DNA of 64,000 nt from assembly GCF_002776695.1 (NCBI RefSeq), contig NZ_LFJC01000003.1:3265784-3329783 (forward strand), in the 5' to 3' direction. The notes under the pieces were generated by a model. The model saw nothing but the letters and a program-made list of their open reading frames with translations. It searched no databases and was not told the origin of the DNA. Source of the DNA: Bradyrhizobium nitroreducens (lineage in GTDB: Bacteria; Pseudomonadota; Alphaproteobacteria; Rhizobiales; Xanthobacteraceae). The number at the start of each line of letters is the position of its first letter. Position 1 is the stretch's first letter. This document shows, in pieces, positions 8,831 to 16,439 of the stretch. The translations under genes and the position numbers were made by a program.

Positions 8831-9085
8831 TCAGTCGTTGGGACCGGGCGACTTGTTCGGCTTCACGGTCGGCACGTTCTTCTTGTGGATCTCGGCCTTG
8901 CCGCCCCAGGTCGGACTGCCGGGCGTATTCTCGCAGTGGCAGCGGGGCGGACCCATCGGCGGACGGTCCCGCGGTTGCGGATCGCAGACCTGGACCATGC
9001 CGGTCGGGCACGGTGCGGCTTGCACGCTGGCCGACAGCGATGCCAGCGCGAGGAAGGCCAGTGCCGACGTCAACATCACACGCAT
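8831..9085 (-). CDS. Small exported four-cysteine protein with EIHKKNVPTVK motif, tandem copy 3
   Basis: An 84-residue precursor, first in transcription order of the three tandem copies. The signal peptide MRVMLTSALAFLALASLSAS leads to APCPTGMVQVC, a Pro/Arg-rich linker, RCHCEN, WGGKAEIHKKNVPTVK and SPGPND. The glycine spacer is shorter than in copies 1 and 2. The start is ATG 9085 by alignment with the other copies; an extra ATG at 9088, created by the base that is C in them, could also be used. The 105-bp gap to the upstream gene may hold the promoter. Function unknown. Confidence 0.73.
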   Translation of the reverse strand: MRVMLTSALAFLALASLSASVQAAPCPTGMVQVCDPQPRDRPPMGPPRCHCENTPGSPTWGGKAEIHKKNVPTVKPNKSPGPND

Positions 9086-9190
9086 CATTGCACCTCGATC
9101 TTGGTGGCCACGCGGGCGCACGATCATCGAGGTTCACAATACAGAGCCGCAGCTGGCCCGGATTTGACGCGTCTCAATCTCGCAGCGGCT

Positions 9191-9595
9191 TTAGCCGCCG
9201 CCCGAGAAGCCGTGGCCGAACGAGCCGAAGCCGCCGCGGCTCACGCTGCTGTGGCCGGAGTCGGACGACGACGTTCCCGCCGAAGAATGGCTCGATGAAT
9301 CGCTGCTGAAGAAGCTCGATCGCGACGACCAGCGCGAGCTGCTGCCGCCCGACGAGCTGCTGCCGCTGCTGCTCGTGCAGGTCGTGGTCGCCTGCCCCGG
9401 CACGGCGCCGGGCGTGGGCTCGCAGGTCTGCCGCGGCATCAGCGTGTAAGCGGTGGTGCCGACCGCGAGCGTGCCCATCACCAGCAGCGCGACGTGGCCC
9501 GAGCGCTTCACCGGCTCCCGCGGCGGCAGCGGCAGGTCCGCCGGCAGGCGCGGCCGGCGCCTGCCGAACTCCTTGCTGGTGGGTTTCTCGGCCAT
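9191..9595 (-). CDS. Serine-rich membrane-anchored protein, YgiB/YjfM (DUF1190)-like
   Basis: A 134-residue protein. A basic N-terminus (FGRRRPRLP) is followed by one hydrophobic segment (about 33-52, HVALLVMGTLAVGTTAYTL), two cysteines, a long Ser-rich low-complexity region and a Gly-rich end with RGGFGSFG. The layout and the RGGFG ending resemble E. coli YgiB/YjfM, whose genes adjoin yjfL (DUF350) and yjfC. Here the start lies 2 bp after the stop of the DUF350 gene, so the two are probably cotranscribed. The assignment rests on context and the terminal motif; sequence similarity is weak because of low complexity. Confidence 0.6.
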   Translation of the reverse strand: MAEKPTSKEFGRRRPRLPADLPLPPREPVKRSGHVALLVMGTLAVGTTAYTLMPRQTCEPTPGAVPGQATTTCTSSSGSSSSGGSSSRWSSRSSFFSSDSSSHSSAGTSSSDSGHSSVSRGGFGSFGHGFSGGG

Positions 9596-9597
9596 GG

Positions 9598-10005
9598 TCA
9601 GTAGATCATGCAGGCGGCGTTCAACAGGCCCGCGGCGAGCGAGGACAGGCCGAGCCAGATCGCCGGGGCAAGCTCGCCGGCGGAGATCCGCGCCGACAGG
9701 TTCGGCACCGGGACCTTCACCAGGAAGAACACGATGACCTGCACGACCAGCGCGATCGTCGCCCAGATCAGGCAGTCCAGCACATTGGCCGAATGCGCGA
9801 TGGCGCTGACCAGCGGCGCCACGAAGCCGAGCAGGCTGAGGCCGAGCGCGATCGCCGCGGCCGGCTCGTTGTCGCGGATCAGCTGGAACTCGTTATGCGC
9901 GGTGATGCGGGTGTAGACGAACAGATACGCCACGATCGCGATCAGCCCGGTGCAGAAATAGACCAGGAAGGCGGGCAGGCCGGCCAGTGATTGCAGGATC
10001 ATCAT
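9598..10005 (-). CDS. DUF350 (YjfL-type) inner-membrane protein
   Basis: A 135-residue integral membrane protein with about four hydrophobic segments (LVYFCTGLIAIVAYLFVYTRI; AAAIALGLSLLGFVAPLVSAI; CLIWATIALVVQVIVFFLV; LGLSSLAAGLLNAACMI). The pattern and the motif RITAHNEFQLIRDNEPAAAIALG match DUF350 proteins, a family of unknown function often encoded beside glutathionylspermidine-synthase-like and DUF1190 genes. The ATG at 10005 follows GATGGGGGA closely; ATG 10002 would give better spacing, and a TTG at 10056 is possible. It forms a two-gene unit with the downstream serine-rich protein. Confidence 0.8.
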   Translation of the reverse strand: MMILQSLAGLPAFLVYFCTGLIAIVAYLFVYTRITAHNEFQLIRDNEPAAAIALGLSLLGFVAPLVSAIAHSANVLDCLIWATIALVVQVIVFFLVKVPVPNLSARISAGELAPAIWLGLSSLAAGLLNAACMIY

Positions 10006-10084
10006 TCCCCCATCGTGCAGCGACCATTCGTCGGCGGGGGAAGGGTAGCGGTTCAAAGCTTAAGGGGGAGATGAAGCATCCCCC

Positions 10085-10115
10085 AAAAAACAAAACCCCG
10101 CCATTTGCGGCGGGG
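10085..10115 (-). terminator. Rho-independent terminator of ctrA
   Basis: On the minus strand, stem CCCCGCC/GGCGGGG (10096-10102 with 10109-10115, 6-nt loop) is followed by a T-rich run (complement of 10085-10095). It lies 50 bp past the ctrA stop codon, in the right orientation. Confidence 0.85.
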
Positions 10116-10165
10116 TCCAGGCTGGGAGGAGCGAGCCAAGGGGGCTCGCGACGTAAACCCTGAGA

Positions 10166-10867
<702 letters not shown>

Positions 10868-11276
10868 GCCAGTTCCCCATAGTCGCCGCTCCTGGGCGTC
10901 AGGTCGGCCGCATTCGCGGCACTCAACAAAACGCCTTTGAACAACTGATTCGGATCCTGACAACAGATGGTTAACAAATCCTGATTCTGGAACGCAAGTC
11001 CCCCCGGGTGCAATTTTCGTCGAATCGCCCTAAGGTCTTGCGCGTGAAGCAGCTTTCGTCACCCAGCTCCGTTCAAGTTCCACTTTAAGAGACGGACCTA
11101 ACCGACTCCCGCGACTCAGCCTTCTTCTGAAGGGGAGTCACGCTCAGTCACAAAGACAGTGACGCAATGATTAATGATGCGGGTAAACACGAAGTTAAGC
11201 TCCGTTCAGAAATATGGCGAAACTTAAGGTTTTCACCGTGAAGTCCCGGGGATCGCTGGAGCGACCACCAGCTTAT
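10868..11276. promoter_or_regulatory. ctrA-fliI divergent intergenic region with six GANTC sites
   Basis: About 410 bp between the divergent ctrA and fliI. GANTC, the CcrM methylation site, occurs at 10947-10951, 10983-10987, 11022-11026, 11104-11108, 11113-11117 and 11135-11139. TTAA occurs at 10971 with a poor second half-site (TGAT) after 7 bp, a weak autoregulatory CtrA candidate. More TTAA tetramers lie near 11193 and 11223 but without N7 spacing. No gene is seen here. A role in cell-cycle-timed ctrA transcription is inferred from Caulobacter. Confidence 0.55.
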
Positions 11277-11323
11277 ATGAAGGCCCTCATATGAAGGCGC
11301 TGCTGATGAAGGCTCCCCGATGA
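11277..11323 (+). promoter_or_regulatory. Chain of two tiny leader ORFs overlapping the fliI start
   Basis: ATG 11277 opens a 5-codon ORF (MKALI, stop 11292-11294). Its stop overlaps ATG 11291 of a 10-codon ORF (MKALLMKAPR, stop 11321-11323), whose stop overlaps the fliI ATG 11320. Both junctions are ATGA. Each unit carries AAGG 7 bases before the next ATG. The start region ATGAAGGC is thus present four times, probably from local duplication, and could couple or attenuate fliI translation. Confidence 0.5.
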
Positions 11324-12645
11324 AGGCGCTTGCCGAACAGATCGGCGACATCGACGGCATCAACATTTATGGCCGCGTGGTCGGCGTGCGCGGCCTGATG
11401 GTCGAGGTGGCAGGACCCATTCACGCGATGTCGGTCGGCGCGCGGCTCGTGATCGAGACCGGCGCCAACCGTTCGATTCCCTGCGAGGTGATCGGCTTCT
11501 CCGGCAACAACGCCGTCGTGATGCCGTTCGCCGGCCTCGACGGCGTGCGCCGCGGCTGCAAGGCCGTCATCGCCAATGCCGCCAATCTGGTGCGGCCCTC
11601 GTCCGCCTGGCTCGGCCGCGTCGTCAACGCGCTGGGCGAGCCGATCGACGGCAAGGGACCGCTGCCGCAGGGCGCCTCGCCGATGCCGTTCCGCAATACG
11701 CCGCCGCCGGCGCATTCGCGCAAGCGCGTCGGCGCGCCGCTCGATCTCGGCGTGCGCGCGATGAACACGTTCCTCACCTGCTGCCGCGGCCAGCGCATGG
11801 GCATCTTCGCAGGCTCCGGCGTCGGCAAATCGGTGCTGCTGTCGATGCTGGCGCGCAACGTCGATGCCGCGGTCAGCGTCATCGGGCTGATCGGCGAACG
11901 CGGCCGCGAGGTTCAGGAATTCCTGCAGGACGACCTCGGCGAGGAGGGTCTGGCGCGCTCGGTCGTCGTGGTCGCGACCTCCGACGAGCCGGCGCTGATG
12001 CGCCGCCAGGCGGCGTATCTGACGCTCGCGGTCGCCGAATATTTTCGCGACGAAGGCCAGGACGTGCTCTGCCTGATGGATTCGGTGACGCGCTTTGCCA
12101 TGGCCCAGCGCGAGATCGGCCTGTCCGCCGGCGAGCCGCCGACCGCCAAGGGCTACACGCCGACCGTCTTCACCGAGCTGCCGAAGCTCTTGGAGCGCGC
12201 CGGCCCGGGCCTCGGCGAGGGCGCCATCACCGCGATCTTCACGGTGCTGGTCGACGGCGACGACCACAACGAGCCGATCGCCGACGCCGTCCGCGGCATC
12301 CTGGACGGCCACATCGTGATGCAGCGCTCGATCGCCGAGCGCGGCCGCTACCCCGCCATCAACATCCTCAAATCCGTCTCCCGCACCATGCCGAAATCGG
12401 CGGATCCGGAGTTCTGGCCCGTGATCCAGAAGGCGCGGGCGGTGATGGCGACCTATGCCGACATGGAGGAGTTGATCCGTCTCGGCGCCTACCGGGCCGG
12501 CTCCAGCCCGGAGGTCGACGAGGCGATCCGCCTGCACGAGCCGCTGGAGGCCTTCCTGCGCCAGCGCAAGGACGAAAATGCATCGCTGGCGGACGGCTAC
12601 CGCCAGTTGGCGCAAATCCTCGGCAATTTGGAAACGGAACGCTAA
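11320..12645 (+). CDS. fliI: FliI flagellar export ATPase
   Basis: A 441-residue F1-beta-like ATPase that powers the flagellar type III export apparatus with FliH and FliJ. The Walker A loop is GIFAGSGVGKSVLLSMLARN (about 166-185). VLCLMDSVTRFA carries Walker B, and GYTPTVFTELPKLLERAG with the DGHIVMQRSIAERGRYPAI segment are typical of FliI/YscN. Length is normal for the family. The start follows the GAAGG of a short leader ORF. fliJ follows after 121 bp on the same strand, and ctrA is divergent upstream, an arrangement I recall from Bradyrhizobium and relatives. Confidence 0.95.
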   Translation: MKALAEQIGDIDGINIYGRVVGVRGLMVEVAGPIHAMSVGARLVIETGANRSIPCEVIGFSGNNAVVMPFAGLDGVRRGCKAVIANAANLVRPSSAWLGRVVNALGEPIDGKGPLPQGASPMPFRNTPPPAHSRKRVGAPLDLGVRAMNTFLTCCRGQRMGIFAGSGVGKSVLLSMLARNVDAAVSVIGLIGERGREVQEFLQDDLGEEGLARSVVVVATSDEPALMRRQAAYLTLAVAEYFRDEGQDVLCLMDSVTRFAMAQREIGLSAGEPPTAKGYTPTVFTELPKLLERAGPGLGEGAITAIFTVLVDGDDHNEPIADAVRGILDGHIVMQRSIAERGRYPAINILKSVSRTMPKSADPEFWPVIQKARAVMATYADMEELIRLGAYRAGSSPEVDEAIRLHEPLEAFLRQRKDENASLADGYRQLAQILGNLETER

Positions 12646-12766
12646 CTTTGTCCCGTCATCATCCGATCCCACAGAGTAGCAGAGCCGGTCTGGGCCCCCA
12701 TCGGGCCCGTGGGGTGACCGGTATCGTCCCACGTGCAGCGGGGGGACTTCTGGGGAGTACGAGTCG

Positions 12767-13186
12767 ATGAAGTCACGAGATACCCTCATTCGCCTGAAGA
12801 AGTTTCAGGTCGACGAGAAGCGCCGCCGGGTCACCCAGATCGAGACCATGATCGCCGATTTCCAGCGGATGTCGGTCGATCTCGAACGCGAGATCCAGAC
12901 CGAACAGGAGCGCGCCGGGATCAACGATCCCTCGCACTTCGCCTATCCGACCTACGCCAAGGCGGCGATCCAGCGCCGCGAGAACCTGACCCGCTCGGCC
13001 GACGAGCTCAAGGGCCAGCTCGACGAAGCCAAGGCCGCGCTGGCCGAGGCCTTCGAGGAGCTGAAGAAGGTCGAGCTGCTCGACGAGCGCGACCAGGCCC
13101 GCGAACGCGCCGAGGAGAACGCCCGCGAGCAGGCCGACCTCGACAGCATCGGCCTGATGCGCGCCCGCATCGGCGCCGTCGCCTGA
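12767..13186 (+). CDS. fliJ: FliJ flagellar export chaperone
   Basis: A 139-residue, highly charged, almost wholly helical protein: long Arg/Glu/Lys/Gln heptad runs (RDTLIRLKKFQVDEKRRRV; ELKGQLDEAKAALAEAFEEL) predict an antiparallel coiled coil, as in FliJ. FliJ sits in the FliI hexamer and helps engage the export gate. Size, coiled coil and location just after fliI support the call. A strong terminator lies 36 bp past the stop codon, closing the fliI-fliJ unit. Confidence 0.9.
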   Translation: MKSRDTLIRLKKFQVDEKRRRVTQIETMIADFQRMSVDLEREIQTEQERAGINDPSHFAYPTYAKAAIQRRENLTRSADELKGQLDEAKAALAEAFEELKKVELLDERDQARERAEENAREQADLDSIGLMRARIGAVA

Positions 13187-13221
13187 GCGCGCCGGCAAGC
13201 CCGACCCACCGAGAAATCCTG

Positions 13222-13250
13222 AAAACCCGGACCCGCAAGGTCCGGGTTTT
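13222..13250 (+). terminator. Terminator after fliJ
   Basis: Perfect 12-bp stem AAAACCCGGACC (13222-13233) / GGTCCGGGTTTT (13239-13250), loop CGCAA, ending in TTTTCG. Because the stem is flanked by A and T runs it could work in both directions. Confidence 0.88.
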
Positions 13251-13326
13251 CGTATGTGCTGTCCACAGTGTGGCGCCGCAGCCCTTGGTGGACGGCTTTG
13301 CCGCGCGCTATGGTGGTGGGGGTTCA

Positions 13327-13510
13327 CCTCTCCCCGCTTGCGGGGAGAGGTCGGATCGGCCCGGCGATGCGGAGCATCGTCCGGCGCGATCCGGGTGAGG
13401 GGGACTCTCCGCGAGTCCGTCTGCAACTTCCTTTGCGGAGACTCCCCCTCACCCCGACCCTCTCAGGGCGAGCCTAGCTCGTCCCGACCCCGCAGGCGGG
13501 GAGAGGGAGG
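13327..13510. repeat. Composite palindromic repeat abutting the sigma-factor gene
   Basis: The left hairpin CCTCTCCCCGC-TT-GCGGGGAGAGG spans 13327-13350. An inner 20-bp pair (13393-13412 with 13435-13454) has one mismatch, and the right end repeats a GGGGAGAGGG hairpin near 13491-13510. This layout is typical of dispersed extragenic repeats in Bradyrhizobium-like genomes. It ends only 16 bp before the sigma-factor ATG, so that gene's promoter lies within or beyond the repeat. Open frames crossing it are not genes. Confidence 0.85.
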
Positions 13511-13526
13511 AAGATGAGGGGGCTGA

Positions 13527-14072
13527 ATGCTGACGCCAGCAGAGCTGGTCGGATTGATTGAGGCGGTGGCGAAGGGCGATCAGGCCGCTTTCGAGCGCCT
13601 CTACGCCGCCACGCGCGCGAAACTCTATGGCGTCGTGCTCCGTATCTTGCGCCGACAGGATCTCGCAGAGGAGGTCATTCAGGAGACCTACGTCAAGATC
13701 TGGAACGGCGCCGGCGGGTTCAATCCGGCGCTGTCCTCGCCGATCACGTGGATGGCCTCGATCGCGCGCAACCGCGCCATCGACATCGTACGCAAGAAGT
13801 CGGAGGTCTCCATCGAGGAGGAGCCTCAGGCGATGGAGGTGGCGGCCGACAGCCCCGACCCGCTGGCGCGCCGGGAGATGACCGAAGAGCTGAAGCGGCT
13901 GCTCGAATGCGTCGGCCGGCTCGAGCCGGACCGTCAGCGGCTCGTGCTTCTCGCCTATTACAACGGCTGGAGCCGCGAGCAATTGGCGGAGAAGTTTTCA
14001 GCGCCCGTCAACACGGTGAAGACGTGGCTCCGGCGCAGCATGTTGGAGATTCGGGAGTGCCTCGGACTATGA
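13527..14072 (+). CDS. ECF-type RNA polymerase sigma factor (SigK-like)
   Basis: A 181-residue sigma-70 family factor with only regions 2 and 4. Region 2 includes RRQDLAEEVIQETYVKIW (about 46-63) and the -10-reading stretch PITWMASIARNRAIDIVRKK. Region 4 is the helix-turn-helix YYNGWSREQLAEKFSAPVNTVKTWLRRS (about 147-174). It is immediately followed by an RskA-type anti-sigma gene, one base after its stop, so the pair is a coupled regulatory unit. The ATG has GAGGGGG upstream, next to the palindromic repeat. Signal and target promoters are unknown; autoregulation is usual for such pairs. Confidence 0.92.
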   Translation: MLTPAELVGLIEAVAKGDQAAFERLYAATRAKLYGVVLRILRRQDLAEEVIQETYVKIWNGAGGFNPALSSPITWMASIARNRAIDIVRKKSEVSIEEEPQAMEVAADSPDPLARREMTEELKRLLECVGRLEPDRQRLVLLAYYNGWSREQLAEKFSAPVNTVKTWLRRSMLEIRECLGL

Positions 14073-15164
14073 ATGCATGAGGATGGTTCTGGACCGCAAT
14101 TGATGGCCTATTCGGACGACCATATCGCGCTCGCCGCGGAATATGCGCTCGGTACGCTCGATGCCGACGAGCGCGCGCAGGTCGAGACCATGATGGCGGT
14201 GGACGAGGCGTTCGCCGCGATCGTGCAGGCCTGGGCCTATCGGCTCGGTGCCCTCAACCAGATGGTCGGCGCGGTCGAGCCGCGCCCGATCGTGTGGGAG
14301 AACATCAGGTCCGAGATCGCGCGCACGGCGCTGGCGCAGCAGCCGCCCGTAGCTGCCGAGGCATCGCCGCCGCCGCCTCCGCCTGCATCGGAGCTACCCG
14401 CTTCGGAGGCCGCGGAGTCCGCGGGCGATGCGCCGCAGTCTCCCGTCGTGCCGCATGCCGAAGCCGCCCCGCCGCAGATGCCGCGTCCCGAGCCCGACGC
14501 GCTTGCCGACGTCGCGCCGCAATTCATCCCGCAAGTTCACGCGCCGGATCTCGCCGTCGCGCGCGCGCCGCAGGCGGCGATCGTCGACGATGGCAATGTG
14601 ATCCGTCTCGAGAGCCGGGTGAAGCGCTGGCGCGGAATCGCATCCGCCGCCGGTGCGCTCGCGGCCGCGCTGCTGATCACGCTGTCGCTCCAGATCTTCC
14701 TGCCCGACGCGTTGCCGGGCGCCTTGCGTCCCGCACCGCGCATCCAGACCGTGGAAGTGAAGATTCCGGCCGCGCCGCTCGCGACGTCGGCGCAATATGT
14801 CGCGTTGCTGCAGGGCCAGGCCGGCGGGCCCGCCTTCATTCTCACCGTCGACGGTGCGACCAAGAACTTCACCGTGCGCAAGGTCGGCGCGACGCCGGAG
14901 CCCGGCAAGAGTTTCGAGCTCTGGCTGATCTCGGACAAGCTGCCGCGTCCCCGTTCGCTCGGCGTGATCGGCACGAGCGATTTCACCGCGCGTCCGCTGC
15001 TCGCCGGCTACGATCCCGACGTCGTCAACGGCGCGACCTACGCCGTCACCGTCGAGCAGGCGGGCGGCTCGCCCGACGGCAATCCGCACTCCGCGCCGGT
15101 CTTCACCGGCAAGCTGATCGAGACCGTGCCGCCGGCCCAGCCGCAGGCGCCGGCCCAAAAATAG
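14073..15164 (+). CDS. Membrane-bound anti-sigma factor, RskA/SigK-regulator type
   Basis: A 363-residue protein. The N-terminal cytoplasmic sigma-binding part (AAEYALGTLDADERAQVETMMAVD) is followed by a long Pro/Ala-rich linker (about 90-165), one transmembrane segment (about 189-210, IASAAGALAAALLITLSLQIFL) and a periplasmic RskA-like domain (QYVALLQGQAGGPAFILTVD; GKSFELWLISDKLPRPRSLGVI). It should hold the preceding sigma factor at the inner membrane until a periplasmic signal or proteolysis frees it. The linker is unusually long. ATG 14073 directly follows the sigma stop; ATG 14103 (MAYSDDH) is a plausible alternative start. Confidence 0.88.
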   Translation: MHEDGSGPQLMAYSDDHIALAAEYALGTLDADERAQVETMMAVDEAFAAIVQAWAYRLGALNQMVGAVEPRPIVWENIRSEIARTALAQQPPVAAEASPPPPPPASELPASEAAESAGDAPQSPVVPHAEAAPPQMPRPEPDALADVAPQFIPQVHAPDLAVARAPQAAIVDDGNVIRLESRVKRWRGIASAAGALAAALLITLSLQIFLPDALPGALRPAPRIQTVEVKIPAAPLATSAQYVALLQGQAGGPAFILTVDGATKNFTVRKVGATPEPGKSFELWLISDKLPRPRSLGVIGTSDFTARPLLAGYDPDVVNGATYAVTVEQAGGSPDGNPHSAPVFTGKLIETVPPAQPQAPAQK

Positions 15165-15324
15165 CTCCCGTAGCCTGTCGCCACGGTCCGTGCCACCGTC
15201 GCATCCCGACAAGTTCCCTGAATCCGCCCTCGATTTGAACCTCGCCGCAATTGGCAGCGTCAAATTTGCGGAAATTGCAGTCGGCGCCGCCGATCGCGGA
15301 GCCGAAAGAGGGGCTAGACATCAG

Positions 15325-16284
15325 ATGGATGCAGCGAAAACGCCGGGCATCTTCGTTCACCAGTACACCGGCCTGCCGCAAGGGCCCGCGTTCGAGCATT
15401 GGCGCGAGCGGGCCCTGGGGCCCTGCGGCCTCGAGATCGGGCCGAGCCGCGGCGACAGCATCGATTGCCGGCTCCAGATCAGCGTGGTCGACAACATCGC
15501 GCTCGCCATTCCCGAAGGCGCCTCCGCGCAATACACGCGCAGCCAGAGCCAGCTTGCCGACGGCAGCGACGATCTCGTGCTGATCGCGGCCCATGCCGGC
15601 CTCGTCCGGGTCGGGCAGAACGGTCATACCGTGGAGCTTGCGCCCGCGCAGATGGTGCTCGTCGACATGGGCATCACCGGCTCGGTCGGCCACACCATTG
15701 ACGACCGCTTCACCACCATCCGCATGCCGCGCCGGGCGCTGCTCGAGATCAATCCGCGCGCCGAGGACAAGCTGTCGCAAGTGCTCAGCGACGGCGCGGT
15801 CGCCGAGACCATCTTCCGCTACCATGCGCTCGCCGCCAACCACGCGCCGCATCTGGACGCGGTCGGCCAACGCCTGACCGCGCAGCACATGGTCGATCTC
15901 GTCGGCCTGCTGCTCGGCACCGATGCCGAGCATGCCAGCCTTGCCCGCGGCCGCGGCCACGCGGCGGCGCGTCTCGACCTGATGCGCGCCGACGTGATGG
16001 CAGCGCTTGGCCGCAACGATCTCTGCCTGTCCGAGATCGCGACGCGCTCTGGGCTGAGCCCGCGCCAGGCGCAGCGCCTGTTCGAGCAGGCGGGCACCAC
16101 CTTCACCGAATTCGTGCTCGAGCAGCGCCTGCTGCAAGCGCGAAAACTGCTCGGCGATCCCCGCGCCAGGGCGCGCAAGATCAGCGACATCGCGCATTCC
16201 TCGGGCTTTTCCGACTTGTCCTATTTCAACCGCGCCTTCCGCAAGCGCTTTGGCGCGACGCCCTCGGAGCTGCGCGAGGCGTAG
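15325..16284 (+). CDS. AraC-family transcriptional regulator
   Basis: A 319-residue regulator. The N-terminal AraC-binding-like ligand domain (about 1-200) precedes a C-terminal double helix-turn-helix: DLCLSEIATRSGLSPRQAQRLFEQAG (about 232-257) and ISDIAHSSGFSDLSYFNRAFRKRFGATPSELRE (about 286-318), the AraC signature. The start at MDAAKTPGIF is preferred; an open frame extends to 15190 without family-like sequence. It stands alone on the plus strand, with no divergent partner, so the regulated genes cannot be inferred. A repeat follows its stop by about 20 bp. Confidence 0.9.
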   Translation: MDAAKTPGIFVHQYTGLPQGPAFEHWRERALGPCGLEIGPSRGDSIDCRLQISVVDNIALAIPEGASAQYTRSQSQLADGSDDLVLIAAHAGLVRVGQNGHTVELAPAQMVLVDMGITGSVGHTIDDRFTTIRMPRRALLEINPRAEDKLSQVLSDGAVAETIFRYHALAANHAPHLDAVGQRLTAQHMVDLVGLLLGTDAEHASLARGRGHAAARLDLMRADVMAALGRNDLCLSEIATRSGLSPRQAQRLFEQAGTTFTEFVLEQRLLQARKLLGDPRARARKISDIAHSSGFSDLSYFNRAFRKRFGATPSELREA

Positions 16285-16303
16285 GCCGCGAGCCATAGCC
16301 TTG

Positions 16304-16388
16304 TAGCCCGGATGGAGCGCAGCGCAATCCGGGGTTCTTGCCTGATGGCGCGAAGGTCCCGGATTATGCTTACGCTCCATCCGGGCTA
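16304..16388. repeat. Palindromic repeat, TAGCCCGGATGGAGCG family
   Basis: The 16-bp arms TAGCCCGGATGGAGCG (16304-16319) and CGCTCCATCCGGGCTA (16373-16388) match perfectly, with internal imperfect pairing (CAATCCGGG / TCCCGGATTA). A hairpin-forming extragenic element just after the AraC-regulator gene; it may act as a terminator. Open frames through it are not genes. Confidence 0.85.
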
Positions 16389-16439
16389 CCAGATATCGTG
16401 TTGCCCGTCGGGCAAAACACCCAAAATGCCGGTCAATCC

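Noticed and set aside
13254..13517. Short plus-strand frames between fliJ and the sigma factor
   Set aside because: They lie across a palindromic repeat and read as SPLAGRG-type peptides that such repeats always give.
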